A stretch of 51,970 bases of DNA from assembly GCA_015039365.1 (NCBI GenBank), contig WION01000370.1:1-51970 (forward strand), read 5' to 3'. Origin of the DNA: Amanita rubescens. Its lineage: Eukaryota > Basidiomycota > Agaricomycetes > Agaricales > Amanitaceae. The position numbers and the translations under genes were made by a program. Positions 1 to 10,546 of this stretch are shown here, in pieces; within the stretch, counting starts at the first letter, position 1; each line of letters opens with the position of its first letter. The notes beneath the pieces were generated by a model, which had not been told where the DNA came from, searched no databases, and worked only from the letters and a program-made list of their open reading frames with translations.

Positions 1-543
1 CAAACGTTTGCCATTCCCTTTTCCCTCTCGAGTCGTCGGCTACAAGCGTATATCAATCATATGATTAGTTGTTAAAGCGTAAACACACACACCTCTCTAG
101 GTACTGCCAACTTGGCGTGCCTCCAATATAGTGTCCTCCCTTTCTAGCAGGATACATACTTGCTCGGTGCTCACTACCGCCCTCAGCGTGCGGAGGAGGT
201 TGGGGCGTCGCTGACCGTTTATTATAATCACCATATTCCGGACTCGACCGTCGACTGGGACGACGAATGTCCTTGTCCTTGTCCTTGTCCCTGCCTCTGT
301 CCCTGTCTCTGTTTCTGTCTTTTTCTCTGTCTTTTCTCTGTCTCCGTTTCTGTCTCTGTCTCTGTTTCTGTCTCTGCCGTTTCTGTCTCTGTCTCTGTCT
401 CTTTCCCTTTCCCTTTCCCTTTCCCAATCCCTATCCCGGTCCCTATCCCTGTCTCTGTCTCTATCTCTGTCCCTTCTGTCCCTGTCTCTAAATTGTGAAT
501 CTTGGGGCACCAAGGCCATGCGAGAGGGATGGACGACGGCCAT
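1..543 (-). CDS. Arg/Asp-Arg/Glu dipeptide-repeat protein, N-terminal part (runs off left edge; frame broken once)
   Basis: I do not recognise the full protein. From an ATG at 543 (a second in-frame Met lies at about 513) the minus strand encodes a short leader ending QDSQF, then about 60 residues of RD/RE dipeptides. A downstream frame gives more RD/KD repeats followed by ordinary-looking sequence (RRPSRRSSPEYGDYNKRS, then ARKGGHYIGGTPSW). The two parts are in different frames. They join if one base is added to the four-T run at 332-335, whose neighbouring repeat copy has five T (320-324). A minus-strand intron at 104-40 (GTACCT...TTGTAG, 65 nt) joins TPSW to HRRLEREKGMANV, which continues past base 1. 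RS/RD-like tracts are common in nuclear RNA-processing proteins, so a splicing or RNA role is only a guess. It is divergent from the Sec2-like gene. Confidence 0.55.
262..490 (+). repeat. Polypyrimidine (CT/CCNTGT) microsatellite-like tract inside the RD-repeat coding exon
   Basis: About 230 bases on the plus strand are almost pure pyrimidine broken by G, in 6-nt units such as tgtctc, tttccc and cctatc. On the minus strand these are purine-rich hexamers coding Arg-Asp and Arg-Glu dipeptides. The hexamer period keeps frame, so the repeat is coding. Slippage in such a tract would change dipeptide number or, with single-base changes in the T runs, the frame. Confidence 0.8.
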
Positions 544-778
544 GAGTACGGTAAAAGAAGAACGGAGTGTGACTGTGACAAGACGTGATGTTGTAAGTAG
601 TCTAAGTCAACCTAGACCTGCCAACATTCTCCCATTTTCTGGTCTCCGCAAACTGAGTGGCGAGAATATAACTAAGTTATGGATGTTCCCTGTTAGCAAT
701 TTCAGCTGAGATGACAATTGCTAATTGTCAAGGTAATGCATGTGACTAAGCGTGACTCCGTATGCCCGCCGGCTCACG

Positions 779-2361
779 ATGCTCCATTTCCCTTCCACTG
801 CAAATGGATACCCAAAGCGTTCAGATTCACTCAACGCAACTCAATCAAAGTCGCACTCAAATCCTCTCCTTCTCAAAATCGAAGAAGAGGTACACGATGC
901 CCGTCGTGTGCAGTCACATGGGCAGGAGGAGGATCTTCGTGCAGCACTCAATGTGGTCATTAATCACGTAGCAGAGTTGGTAAGTAAGGTGCTTAAGCTA
1001 TCCTTTCAGGGCAAGATTAATGACTACGTCTAGTCCTCTATGCTGAACGAAGCCTACAAGGCCCAGGCTGAACTTGAAGTCCAGCTCAATGTAACCAAGT
1101 CGAACTTGCAACTCGTCATTGCAAACAATGAAATGCTCGAAGAGGCACTGAAGAGGGAAACAAACGGCCACACTCAGGATGTAGGATGGCATCGAGCCAG
1201 CGGGAATAGACGTTCATCGGACGAACGATCAAAGAGCGTGGATCGCACTTCCGCGACTCATGCAAGAAACGACAGTAATCCTGGTTCATCTGTCAGTTCG
1301 CCAGTCGTTTCTGCGTCTTCTATCCCTACGCCTACATCCGCATCCGCACCCGCACCACCGACACCAACACCTCAATCTTCGCAAGACAGCCGCTTCTTCA
1401 GATTCCGGTTTACAGGATCGATTTCCTCCCGGTCCTCCCTCACTCGTCCCACCACGCCGACCGCTCACCACCTCACCTCACCTTCTATGCCTGTCTTGCC
1501 CACGATTCAGACCAGAGAGATTGAAGAACTTACGTCTCAACTTGAAAAAGAACGTACAGCGCGCAAGACCATTTCTGACGAGAAAGCAGCTTTGGAGGCT
1601 GAGCTCGAGTCTCTGTCACAAGCTCTATTCGAGGAGGTGAGTGCTGTTCCTTATCCTATTTTCATGTACTAAGTCGAGTCACGAAAAAGGCTAATAAAAT
1701 GGTTGCCACGGAGCGTATGAAGCGCGCTGAGACTGAGGAGGAACTCAAGGAAGCTCGGTTGGAACAGGAAGCATTGCGCAGCGCTCTACGAGTTGTAGAA
1801 GGAGAGAATTCCAATCTGCGAGAAGCAAGTCAAACCGCTGCACCGTCTTCCTCTGAACCAACCGCATCTTCCTCCAACCACGATGCGGACACTACTAGTT
1901 CAGCGGACCAGGACAAAGATCAGGTCAAGTCACGGCTGGAACTCGTCCGTACGAGGTTGCGCTCGTCTTCGCAAGTAGCTATGAAATCTCCCATTACATC
2001 TCCGCGTCGCCGAGATAGCGATATACCCTTCCCTTCATCTCCAGATCCCGAAGCCCGGCCGCACACCGCTCTTCCTGTACTAGGTTCAGGAACAGAATCC
2101 CATCTACTGTCTCCTGATGCGTCCACCAACTCTACCGCAACGCCAACCAGAGCATTACCCATCCATGATATCCCACCACGCCCTTCACCGCCACCATCAC
2201 CGTTGCCTCGTTCAGCATCAGCACCCACATTGCCCTCTTTGTACGACAACGAGGAACCCTCACCTTGGGCTGACGTCCCGCCAAGGGCGAGCGAAGACCT
2301 ATCATCTGCCACACCACGTAGTTCATTATTCTCCGCCGCATCAGTTTATACTCTGAGATGA
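779..2361 (+). CDS. SEC2: Sec2-like Rab guanine-nucleotide exchange factor
   Basis: This is a predicted GEF for the exocytic Rab GTPase (Sec4/Rab8) on post-Golgi vesicles. Three exons are supported: 779-979, 1034-1636 and 1690-2361, with introns 980-1033 (GTAAGT...CTAG) and 1637-1689 (GTGAGT...AAAG). Splicing joins LESLSQALFEE to ANKMVATERMKRAETEEEL. This is the conserved core of the Sec2/Rabin8 GEF coiled coil (LSxxLFEEANxMV). Heptad-rich sequence flanks it (LTSQLEKERTARKTISDEK before; about 40 residues to VVEGEN after). The N-terminal exon holds another coiled coil (KIEEEVHDARRVQSHGQEED). The rest is Ser/Pro-rich disordered sequence. The exact start is unsure: 779 is the first in-frame ATG of the first convincing exon, but an upstream 5' exon cannot be excluded (a GTAAGT donor sits at 593). 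It is convergent with COG3. Confidence 0.85.
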
Positions 2362-2581
2362 TAATACCCTTTTTCTTTTTCCACCTCTTTTTTTGCTCTG
2401 ATCCACTTGTATTTGTTACCTAATTCTGCATATGACCACCGGACGATACGTTCGATGTTTGCATGGCCTGTACAGCACACACATACTTTCTTGAAGTTTC
2501 TATACCACAGGTAGCTTCACAATTGTGTACATTCAATTGATTCACAAAGCAGTTCATGTATTATTTATTACTTGTCTTTTA
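2362..2581. other. Convergent intergenic region (Sec2-like / COG3)
   Basis: About 220 bases between two stop codons on opposite strands. It is T-rich just after the Sec2-like stop (2370-2395). Nothing coding is seen; it presumably holds both 3' UTRs. Confidence 0.6.
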
Positions 2582-5579
2582 TCAAGACTTTTGCCCAACT
2601 GTTAAACCACACGAATCTCGCAACTGCTCTCCGAGCCGCGCAGTTGACACCAACGTCCCTCTCAACGCCCCTGCATACATACTACCCGCAACCTCCCGGA
2701 ACGCCGTATACTCATCCGTAATACGTTCCAACACATGAGTAAGGAGCACAATCACCGTTCTCTCATCCTCAAGGTACAACCGGATCTGACTAATGTTGGA
2801 ACGAAGGCCATCTCCGCAAGCTTCCTCAAAATTTCTGTTCAGGCTCTCCGCGGCGGATTGGCTGGCCCAGTCCTGCATCGCCGGGCTGGCACCGGCACCT
2901 TTCGGGGTAGTGGCTAGGTATTCCTTCACGCGGTCTGTCCAGCTTGTGATCGGATGGCAGACGTAGCCAACGCAATATGATATGACATTCTCGCATGCTC
3001 TTCGAAGCTCGTGGTCAACGCCCTAACGTCACGTCAACGGTTCGCAATCTAAGGTAGACGAATCTGTTACATACACTCTTGGCGCCTTGAATGCTGTCTT
3101 CCGTTCTTGGAATACCGAGCGTAGCAAACAACGCATCGGGGAATAAGGATGTCGTTCTGCTCAGCATAGTTGCTAATGCATCTACCTTGCATGTTAAACT
3201 GGACAACGATTTGAGAGAGGATCATCGTACCCGTTACTCCTGGTAGTTCGACCACTTTCTCAGCTTCCTTTTGTACTAGGTCAAACTTGTTTACCAGATC
3301 CTTCAGGATGAGGAGGTGCCGTACGAGGAACAGGTAGGCATCAAGTGCATTTCTGTGCAGCTTTATCGCTTCCGAGGCAGAACTAAGCGATTGGCGACAT
3401 AGTCCTATAGCCTCCTGCGCAATGTCTTCGAATATTGCAGGCTTGTATGCTTTAGTCAAAAGGTGAAAAATGACGATAGCTTGATCCATTCCGTACCTTG
3501 ACAAAATCATGAAGTTGAGATAGAATCCACACCGTTTTCTGTAGCGTCGGATACCACGTATCTTGCTTGTCTATAGAAGGAAGTTGGAACATTTGGCTGA
3601 CGCTCTCTTTTTCCCGAAGACCTGTTGAGGTTGCAGGTTGCCGTGCGACTGTCATAAACAACAGTTTGAGCGCGTTTATTTAGCTAAAATAAAGTAGTGT
3701 GAAGTACCTCGCAGAATCTCGGGATAGTTTAGGTCTTCCGGTTTGGGGTTGAAAAGGCGGATATCGGACTGGATCATTGACTGCGCCTTGAAAAAAAGTC
3801 GTGTTTGGGCATCTTGTAAAACCATTTGTAACAGCTGGCTAATGTGTAGTCGATCAAACCCCTTGTTTGGTTTTGCTACTTCAAGGTCAATGCTGAGCTC
3901 GTCGAGCTCATCCGTGACGGGCGTGTCTGGCATCATTGATACATCTAGCACCATTAACGCTTGCAGAACCGTACAGACTTCGCATAGCGCGGTTATCCTC
4001 GGTTCATGCAAAATGCGCGGTCGGAGATCATCGTACAAGTAGTCGCAAAGGTTTTCAAGGTACTGACTGGTCATGCATATCACAACTCCAGACACCGCTC
4101 AAACATGCAAGTTACGTACTAGAGCAAATCTCCGCCGGAATTGAAAAACTCGCGGTACAGATCAAATTCGTCTGTACAAAGATGCTTTAGGTAAGTACAA
4201 CCTGCGCGAGTCTAGAAGACATGTGAGCGACTCCAAGGTCAGAGGGTGCGAATACATACTAGTTCAACCAACTCTGTTCGCGCTGGGTCCAAGCCCCTTA
4301 TTTCTTCCGCCAACCGGTTCATCAACAACGATTTTCGCGTGGAGAAGTACGCTGTCTGGCATTCGGACAGCAATGTCGAAAGTTCGTCGGGGTGAGCGAC
4401 AGCTCTTCGTTCAAGCTCTCCAAGCAAAGGTGCAAGCTGATTAGACACGCTGCGAAAGCGTGTATATAAGAGATGCATTTGTGCTGTCGATGACACGTCC
4501 TGTTGATTCATTAGATCTAGGTAAGGCAGTAATAGTATTGACACTAACCTTCTCGCTCATCCTCCTTAAGATATCCCCAGATAAAGCCCTGAGGCTACCT
4601 ATAAAGAACATTTTGATAAGAGTCATGGCTCGTGTCATACACTGCTGGAAACGAAGGAGATATAAATCCGCTTCTTTATAATGTCGCTGCGCAAGAATGA
4701 GTAACCATCGCAAATCTTGAATAGGCTTCTTACATGGCTTTTAAGAAAGTCGATACAAATATCGACGCGTTCCACCATGTACAAGAAATCCGTTTGCAGA
4801 ACCAGCGACTCTCCTGGATGGTTAAGCATCCGCGTAGCGTGATCAAGCTCCTGGAAGTAGTCGAGGCGCGCATCAATCCCATCTGTAAGCTCCAATAGCT
4901 TGTCCTGGTGGAAAGATTAGTGTGCCCCTGAATGTTTTTCAAGACCATACACACTCTCTCAGCCAGCAGCCTTTCGCATGCATCCTTGAGACTTCTTCCT
5001 CGTTCCTCCACAGTTCTCCAGTTCTCCAACATATTATCAACCTCTTTTTCTACCGTATCTACACTCTCCAATAGAGCATCGCAAGTCTCTAGATGTTCTG
5101 AAACGTTCGCAATGTGAGCACGAAAATGAGAGTCCTGGCTGTGTGCAACAGAGCGATCGATAAGTGCAAACCAGTCGTAAAACTGTTCTGGCGTTTGTAT
5201 CGGCTGTTTGGGGTGCAAGGACGCGTATGAACCGGGAAGAATGGGTGGAGTTCCCAACATGGACGGCGTTGAAGGCCGAGATCCTGGAATCAGCTTGCTA
5301 CGCTGAATAGACACCGGCGTAGAAGGTCGAGATGGATTGCCATCGTCGTATGTGAACTATAGCAGGAGGTCTGGTCAGTGTCGGTCGGAGTGATTGATCT
5401 ACTCACACCTTGAATGGTAATGGTATTCTTTCGCTGGCGGCCCTCAACAGGGAAACGCTGCGTATCTCAAGATCGCCTATGGGAGCCTTATCCTCCCAAT
5501 CCTCTATGCTCACAGCTGAAGGACGAGGCGATGGTGAAACAGGGACTGGTGCTCGACGCTGGACATTGCGATTTGACAT
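2582..5579 (-). CDS. COG3: Conserved oligomeric Golgi complex subunit 3 (Sec34)
   Basis: Lobe A subunit of the COG tethering complex, which captures intra-Golgi retrograde vesicles. The gene is split into about ten exons. Exon 1 is 5409-5579, starting MSNRNVQRRAPVPVSPSP and ending PLPF-K; the first intron is 5357-5408 (GTGTGA...ATAG), in phase 0 with FTYDDGNPSRPSTPVSIQRS. The N-terminal Sec34-like region follows (EQFYDWFALIDRSVAHSQDS, then a coiled coil through ETCDALLESVDTVEKEVDNM at about 5000-5150). Middle exons carry YLENLCDYLYDDLRPRILHE (about 4030-4070), a Cog3 hallmark. The last exon ends RDSCGLTVGQKS with stop at 2582. An in-frame stop lies just upstream of 579, which fixes the start at 5579. 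That start is only 25 bp from the divergent beta-mannosidase start. Confidence 0.9.
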
Positions 5580-5604
5580 AGTTGATGTGCTTAGTCATCC
5601 ACGT
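5580..5604. promoter_or_regulatory. 25-bp start-to-start gap shared by COG3 and beta-mannosidase
   Basis: The two proposed ATGs (579 on the minus strand at 5577-5579; 5605 on the plus strand) are separated by only 25 bases. The 5' UTRs and core promoters must therefore overlap each other or the neighbour's coding exon. No TATA box fits in the gap. Confidence 0.5.
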
Positions 5605-8600
5605 ATGAAGGTCCGTTGGCACCGTCACGTCTTTCCTATTGAACTCACGCAACTTTATAATGTTAGAACTTGTTCCTTTCCAAGTTTCTCGTAGCATCAT
5701 TGCTTGGGTTAGCGCGCGGTAGCATATTCAACCTCTCCCAGCTGCAATGGACGTTGAGGAATGAAAATGGCTCTATCCAAATACCAGCATCCGGGCCGCC
5801 ATCCCAGGCCCACATTGATTTGCTGAAGGCTGGTATAATAACTGAACCGCTGCTTGGTATAAACGGTAATATTACATGGACCTGTATCCCTATATTTGCT
5901 TAAATCAGAACAACAGATTTCACACAACGATGGGTCGTGAACGAAAACTGGACATATACAGCTGATTTGACACCAATTTTGAAAGACTACAGTTCCACGG
6001 AGAGACAAACTAACCTACTTATTTTCTATGGAATTGATACGGTTGCAAATATCGTGAGTTCAGTTGCTTTTGATTTCAACCTTGTTCTCATGCTCATGTG
6101 TAAAGACATGGCTAGGGCATCCCGTGGCATGGGTTAACAATCAATTCCAGCAATACGTCTTTGACGTATCGAATCTAATGACACCCGCTGGCGATAACAA
6201 TCTGACTGTTGCCCTAGAGTCTGCCTGGTATTATGGGTTGAATGTCACCAGTAGATCTGACGCCGAGACATTCCCGATTGGCAGCGACAACGTGGGTTCG
6301 TGCTGGTGGGATTGTTTTTTTTCTGACCTTAAATTACTAGTTCGAATATCCTGGTGTGCGCCAATGGGTTCGAAAAATTTCATCCGATTATGGTTGGGAT
6401 TGGGTAAGCGAATATAATTATAATATAGCAAGGCGGCGTTCCCTCACGTCGTGTCCAGGGGCCAGCATTTGTTCCAAGTGGGATTTATAAACCGGCGTAC
6501 TTTGCCACGTTAACTCCACCGACTTCGGACTCAGTGGCATCAGGTGGTGGACATTCGATATTCATCGAAGAAACCTCTGTCGACATATTTAAGGATGGCC
6601 AATCATTCTCAAATCCACCCGTCGAGACGGCTGACTGGCTTGTGAATGTCACCCTTGCGTTGCGCTCAGCAACGACAGATACACCAACGTTGACGCTCTC
6701 CATCCCGGAGCTCAACTTGCACTCACCAACATTCGAATTTGAGCCATTAGCCGCGACCAGTGAAGCACAATGGATTTCTGCTACATGGCGCATTCCAGAC
6801 TCGATACCAGAAAGATGGTTCCCCCATAATCTTGGAACACCTAAATTGTACGATCTGCAAGTGGTCTTGGAAACGGCGTCTTCTGTCCCATCAATGCTCA
6901 ATACGTTCAGGTTACCTGAAGTTGTTTTGAAACCTGCACCGTCTGATCAATCAATACCTCAAGACAAGATATCTTTCGCAATAAGAACAGGATTCCGTAC
7001 CATTCAGCTTGTGCAGACACCCTATTCTCAACAGGATGTCGAGCAACGAGGGATTACTCCCGGAGACCAGTGGCATTTCAATATAAACGGAAAAGCGTTT
7101 TACGCTCTTGGAACTAACATAATCCCATTCGATCCATTCTATGCACGAACGACAACAGAGCAAGTCAAGTGGATACTCGAGAGCGCAGTCATGAGCGGAC
7201 AAAACATGGTCTGTATCCTGCCTCCGTACCTTCACTAAGCTAATGTTCCGTGTACTAGCTGAGAGTATGGGGTGGAGGCATATACCAACCGTCGGAATCA
7301 TCTGTTGCGGGAGGGGTGTACGATTTCTACTCCATCTGCGACGAGCTCGGCATCATGGCTTGGTCAGAACTTATCTTCTCGGACTCGCTGTATCCCATAA
7401 ACGATTTCTTACTTGAATCGGTCGAGCATGAGGTTCGCCAAAACGTAAGAAGGATCAACAGACACCCGAGTAATGTGCAATGGGCAGGAGGCAACGAGAT
7501 CGAGGGTATAGTCATCAACGTCAACCACACTTTACCTAACGGGACGCACTATTTGAATGAGGTCAATTTTGCTACTTTCCTGGATTCGCTGAGTAAAGCC
7601 TGACTTAACCTATAGTTTGTGACGCTTTTTCAAGACTTTCTACAGAAAATAGTTACTTCTGAGACGCGTTCGGTTCGTGTGGCTCTGAACACCTTGTCGT
7701 TTAATAAACTCTCTTCTAGGTTGCGTACACAGATTGCTCGACAACCAAGGGAGTCTTAAGCTTAGATCCATATGTACTCCGCTTCAATAACGGAACTACG
7801 GGAGCAATATATGGCAACGGTGGTCAGTTTATTCGCATTGAATGGTCATGACATGACATGAGATGTAATAGAACGATATAACTATGATCCATCCCAAGCC
7901 TTCAATTATAGTACATTCCCCATCAGCCGGTGAGTCACTTGTATTTTTCAACAAAACCAATCTTATATGTTGGTAGATTCGTCAACGAGTTTGGGTAAGC
8001 TCCGAACTCTTTCCAACTCCAATATCTAATGCTCAATCTACCCAAGATACCACTCAATGCCCTCCTTTTATTCTTGGGAAGAAGTCCTTGCGTTGCCTGA
8101 GGACTTTTCATTCAATTCTACTGTCGTCATGTCAAGGGATCACCATCCTCCCGCAGGCGGCCTTGCATTCCCAAACCCGAATGCCCCAATAGGACAAGCC
8201 CAAATGTCGGAAGCCGTTGAGCTGTGGCTCCCGACCCCCAATACCTCAAACTCTAACCAAACATTCGCTCAGTGGTGCTACAGTACCCAAATATTCCAAG
8301 CTATGACGATGGTATCCCAAATTGCGTTTTACAGACGCGGTGCGGGGTTGGGCGAGAACAATTTAGGATCACTGGTTTGGCAGTTGAATGATATTTGGCA
8401 AGGCGTAAGCTGGTCAAGCATCGAGTATTCCGGCAGATGGAAGGTTCTGCAGTACGCGTTGACGGAAATTTATTCTCCCGTTGTCGCGTACCCGTTTTGG
8501 ACTCCGGAAACAGAAACGTTGCAAATCACAGCGTTCTCTGACAGATGGCAGAATGTCCGTGGAACAGCCACTGTCTCGATTTATGACTGGAACGGCACTT

Positions 8601-9194
8601 TACACCACGAATTCGAAAGGGCGTATATCATCCCGTCTCTGAACAACTCGGTTTTATACAAGGCGTCAGGATTTGACAATATCTTCCCGAGTTGCGGTGA
8701 TGCATTTGATCTCTGGATGCTCATCACGACCAAGAGCGAAATCGAAAACGGCGTCGTTGTGACCAGCGAACAATACGTACGTGTCCTTCCGCTACTAAAT
8801 TTTTCGAGCGACAACTAAATTCTACGGCAAAGTTTACTCCAACATCCTTGGGACATGCCCGACTCGTTGACCCCGCGATCCAGGTTACATATGGCCAAGG
8901 GTTAACGTTCCATTTGTCTGCAAAGGGTGGTGTCGCTGCCTGGACGTGGTTAGACCATCCTTCCGGTACAGTGGGCGTCTTCGTCGATAGCACCAGTCGG
9001 AAGCCTCTAAACGGGTTCTTCCTAATACCCGGTCAAGATCGCACCCGTACGTTTCGTTCACCTACGAGGCTTACCTCATAACTAAACGGTTGATTCCAGT
9101 CACATTCGTTTTGAGCCCTGCGCTTTCAAAGGTGAAGAACCCGGATCTACGAGACTTTGTAATACGGTCGTTATGGAATAACACCCACATCTGA
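5605..9194 (+). CDS. Secreted GH2-family beta-mannosidase
   Basis: Hydrolyses terminal beta-D-mannose from manno-oligosaccharides or N-glycan cores during hemicellulose breakdown. The body is intact over at least 12 exons: 5667-5865, 5917-6053, 6106-6291, 6341-6403, 6459-7208, a sixth from the CTGAGAGTATGG at about 7258, and others to the stop at 9192-9194. It shows the N-terminal sugar-binding fold ([12 protein letters not shown], then [15 protein letters not shown] across introns), the strand [10 protein letters not shown], acid/base Glu in WAGGNEIE (about 7490), and nucleophile Glu in FVNEFG (about 7985, split by an intron). The open frame at 5667 has no ATG. A 6-nt exon ATGAAG (5605-5610) with intron 5611-5666 (GTCCGT...GTTAG) gives [20 protein letters not shown], a textbook signal peptide. 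Many N-glycosylation sequons support secretion. Confidence 0.9.
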
Positions 9195-9304
9195 AGTCAA
9201 TTGCTTTGCAACCTTTGTAATATCTAAATTGATCAATGTAGACATCTGATCATGCATCGTATATCAATGCCCCACTTGCCCTCAAAACACCATGGTATCT
9301 CCAT

Positions 9305-10160
9305 TCACTCTACATGGTCAAATTCTTTGTAAAATACCCATGCGTCGACGTATTCATCTCCGGTACTATCCACCTTTCTTAAGCGTCCTGCTCGTGGTAT
9401 TTTACCGGCCTTGACGAAGCCAAGACGTTCCCATAACCTGTAAGAAAAAATTGCGAAGATGAGTACAAGTTGCTACTAAGAGTATTTCGATCATCAACTC
9501 ACTTGACGGAGGCGACATTATTGACATAAACAAGATTGAATATGCTTGCCTGGTATCCAAGTCTCGGGGCGTAATACAAGTATGAGTTTGCCAATATAGA
9601 TCCAAATCCTGCCCCTCGGTGAATGTCGGGTACTACAAACCCGGCATTACAGATCTAGCCAGCTAGTCGGCGGAATCCGAAAATCGTTCGATAATAGACC
9701 TACATGAGATGAACGCCCCGGATAATTTGGTTTTATCTGATTTTGCAGAGTCAAGTACTAACGCATATTTCATCAAACGAGATATGCTCACGTAGTAGAA
9801 TCCAGCGACACAGTCCTCCCATGATCTGCCTGCGCGGAGATCTTTAAGAGTAGCTTCACCGTTCGTTTGTGCCTCTTCGCTATGCGACGAACTTATAATA
9901 CCAAGGAATACATCTGCCGCGAAAAAATACTTTTCAAACGCTTCACCCCTCATATCCCCTTCCTGCGGATATGTCCTGCCATCCTCAACTACCTTTACGA
10001 AAACCATATTCAAGTATTCCACCAGCCCCGGTGATTGCCGCGCCGTCGATAGTGTCAAATGGATTGTCGTCATGTAGGTAGTAGGACTCTTCGTGGGCCA
10101 GTTCATTGTTGGCAGGATCCTACCTGAACTGGGCACCTTCAAGTCACCATACGCGGACAT
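9305..10160 (-). CDS. GNAT-family N-acetyltransferase
   Basis: Transfers acetyl from acetyl-CoA to an unknown amine. Four exons: 10160-9792, 9736-9704 (a 33-nt micro-exon), 9654-9503 and 9437-9305. Spliced, they read GFYY + IKPNYPGRSSH + ICNAGFVVPDIHRGAGFGS, then NLVYVNNVASVKLWERLGFV and KAGKIPRAGRL. HRGAGFG is the acetyl-CoA-binding motif A (R/Q-x-x-G-x-G), and NNVASVKLWERLGF is the typical GNAT motif B end. Start is the only good ATG (MSAYGDLKVPSSG). The family is common in ascomycetes and basidiomycetes; substrates are mostly unknown. It is convergent with beta-mannosidase (110 bp between stops). Confidence 0.8.
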
Positions 10161-10546
10161 CCTGGGATATGGTTAGTCGGATGAAAGATAAATGTGCCGA
10201 TTAAATAATCTGATAAGAACGACGAGTCATCTGGTGAAGTGGGGTAATTCTACGGGGATCCGATAATAGGATCATGCTGCAGAAAATTGTTATGCCAAGT
10301 GGTAAATTCAGGCTTGACCCATCGAAGCCTCGTGAAACGCACTCAGGCAACGTATTCATAGCGGCGAATCATTATATAGATCATCTACATACAAGTGTGA
10401 ATGCTCTTTTAAATCTATTGATATCATTAAAATACTGGTCCGATTGCTATCGTTACAGATCTAGACACCATCCATGTCCACCGGGATATTGATGTATATT
10501 CAAAAAAAAAATCAGGTTTGGGATATCTTCCCCTCCGTAAATTATA
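10161..10546. other. Intergenic, no gene seen
   Basis: Separates the GNAT start from the stop of the NIPA gene. It contains an A9 run near 10502. Short open frames here (for example 10274-10492) lack family resemblance and look accidental. Confidence 0.5.

Noticed and set aside
5670..5903. Start of beta-mannosidase at the first codon of the open frame (TTG at 5670)
   Set aside because: No ATG in that frame; a two-codon upstream exon with normal splice sites gives a proper signal peptide.
7709..7760. Premature stop in beta-mannosidase near [12 protein letters not shown]
   Set aside because: The stop is only reached if the 45-nt intron GTTCGT...TCTAG is read through; the spliced frame [20 protein letters not shown] continues normally.
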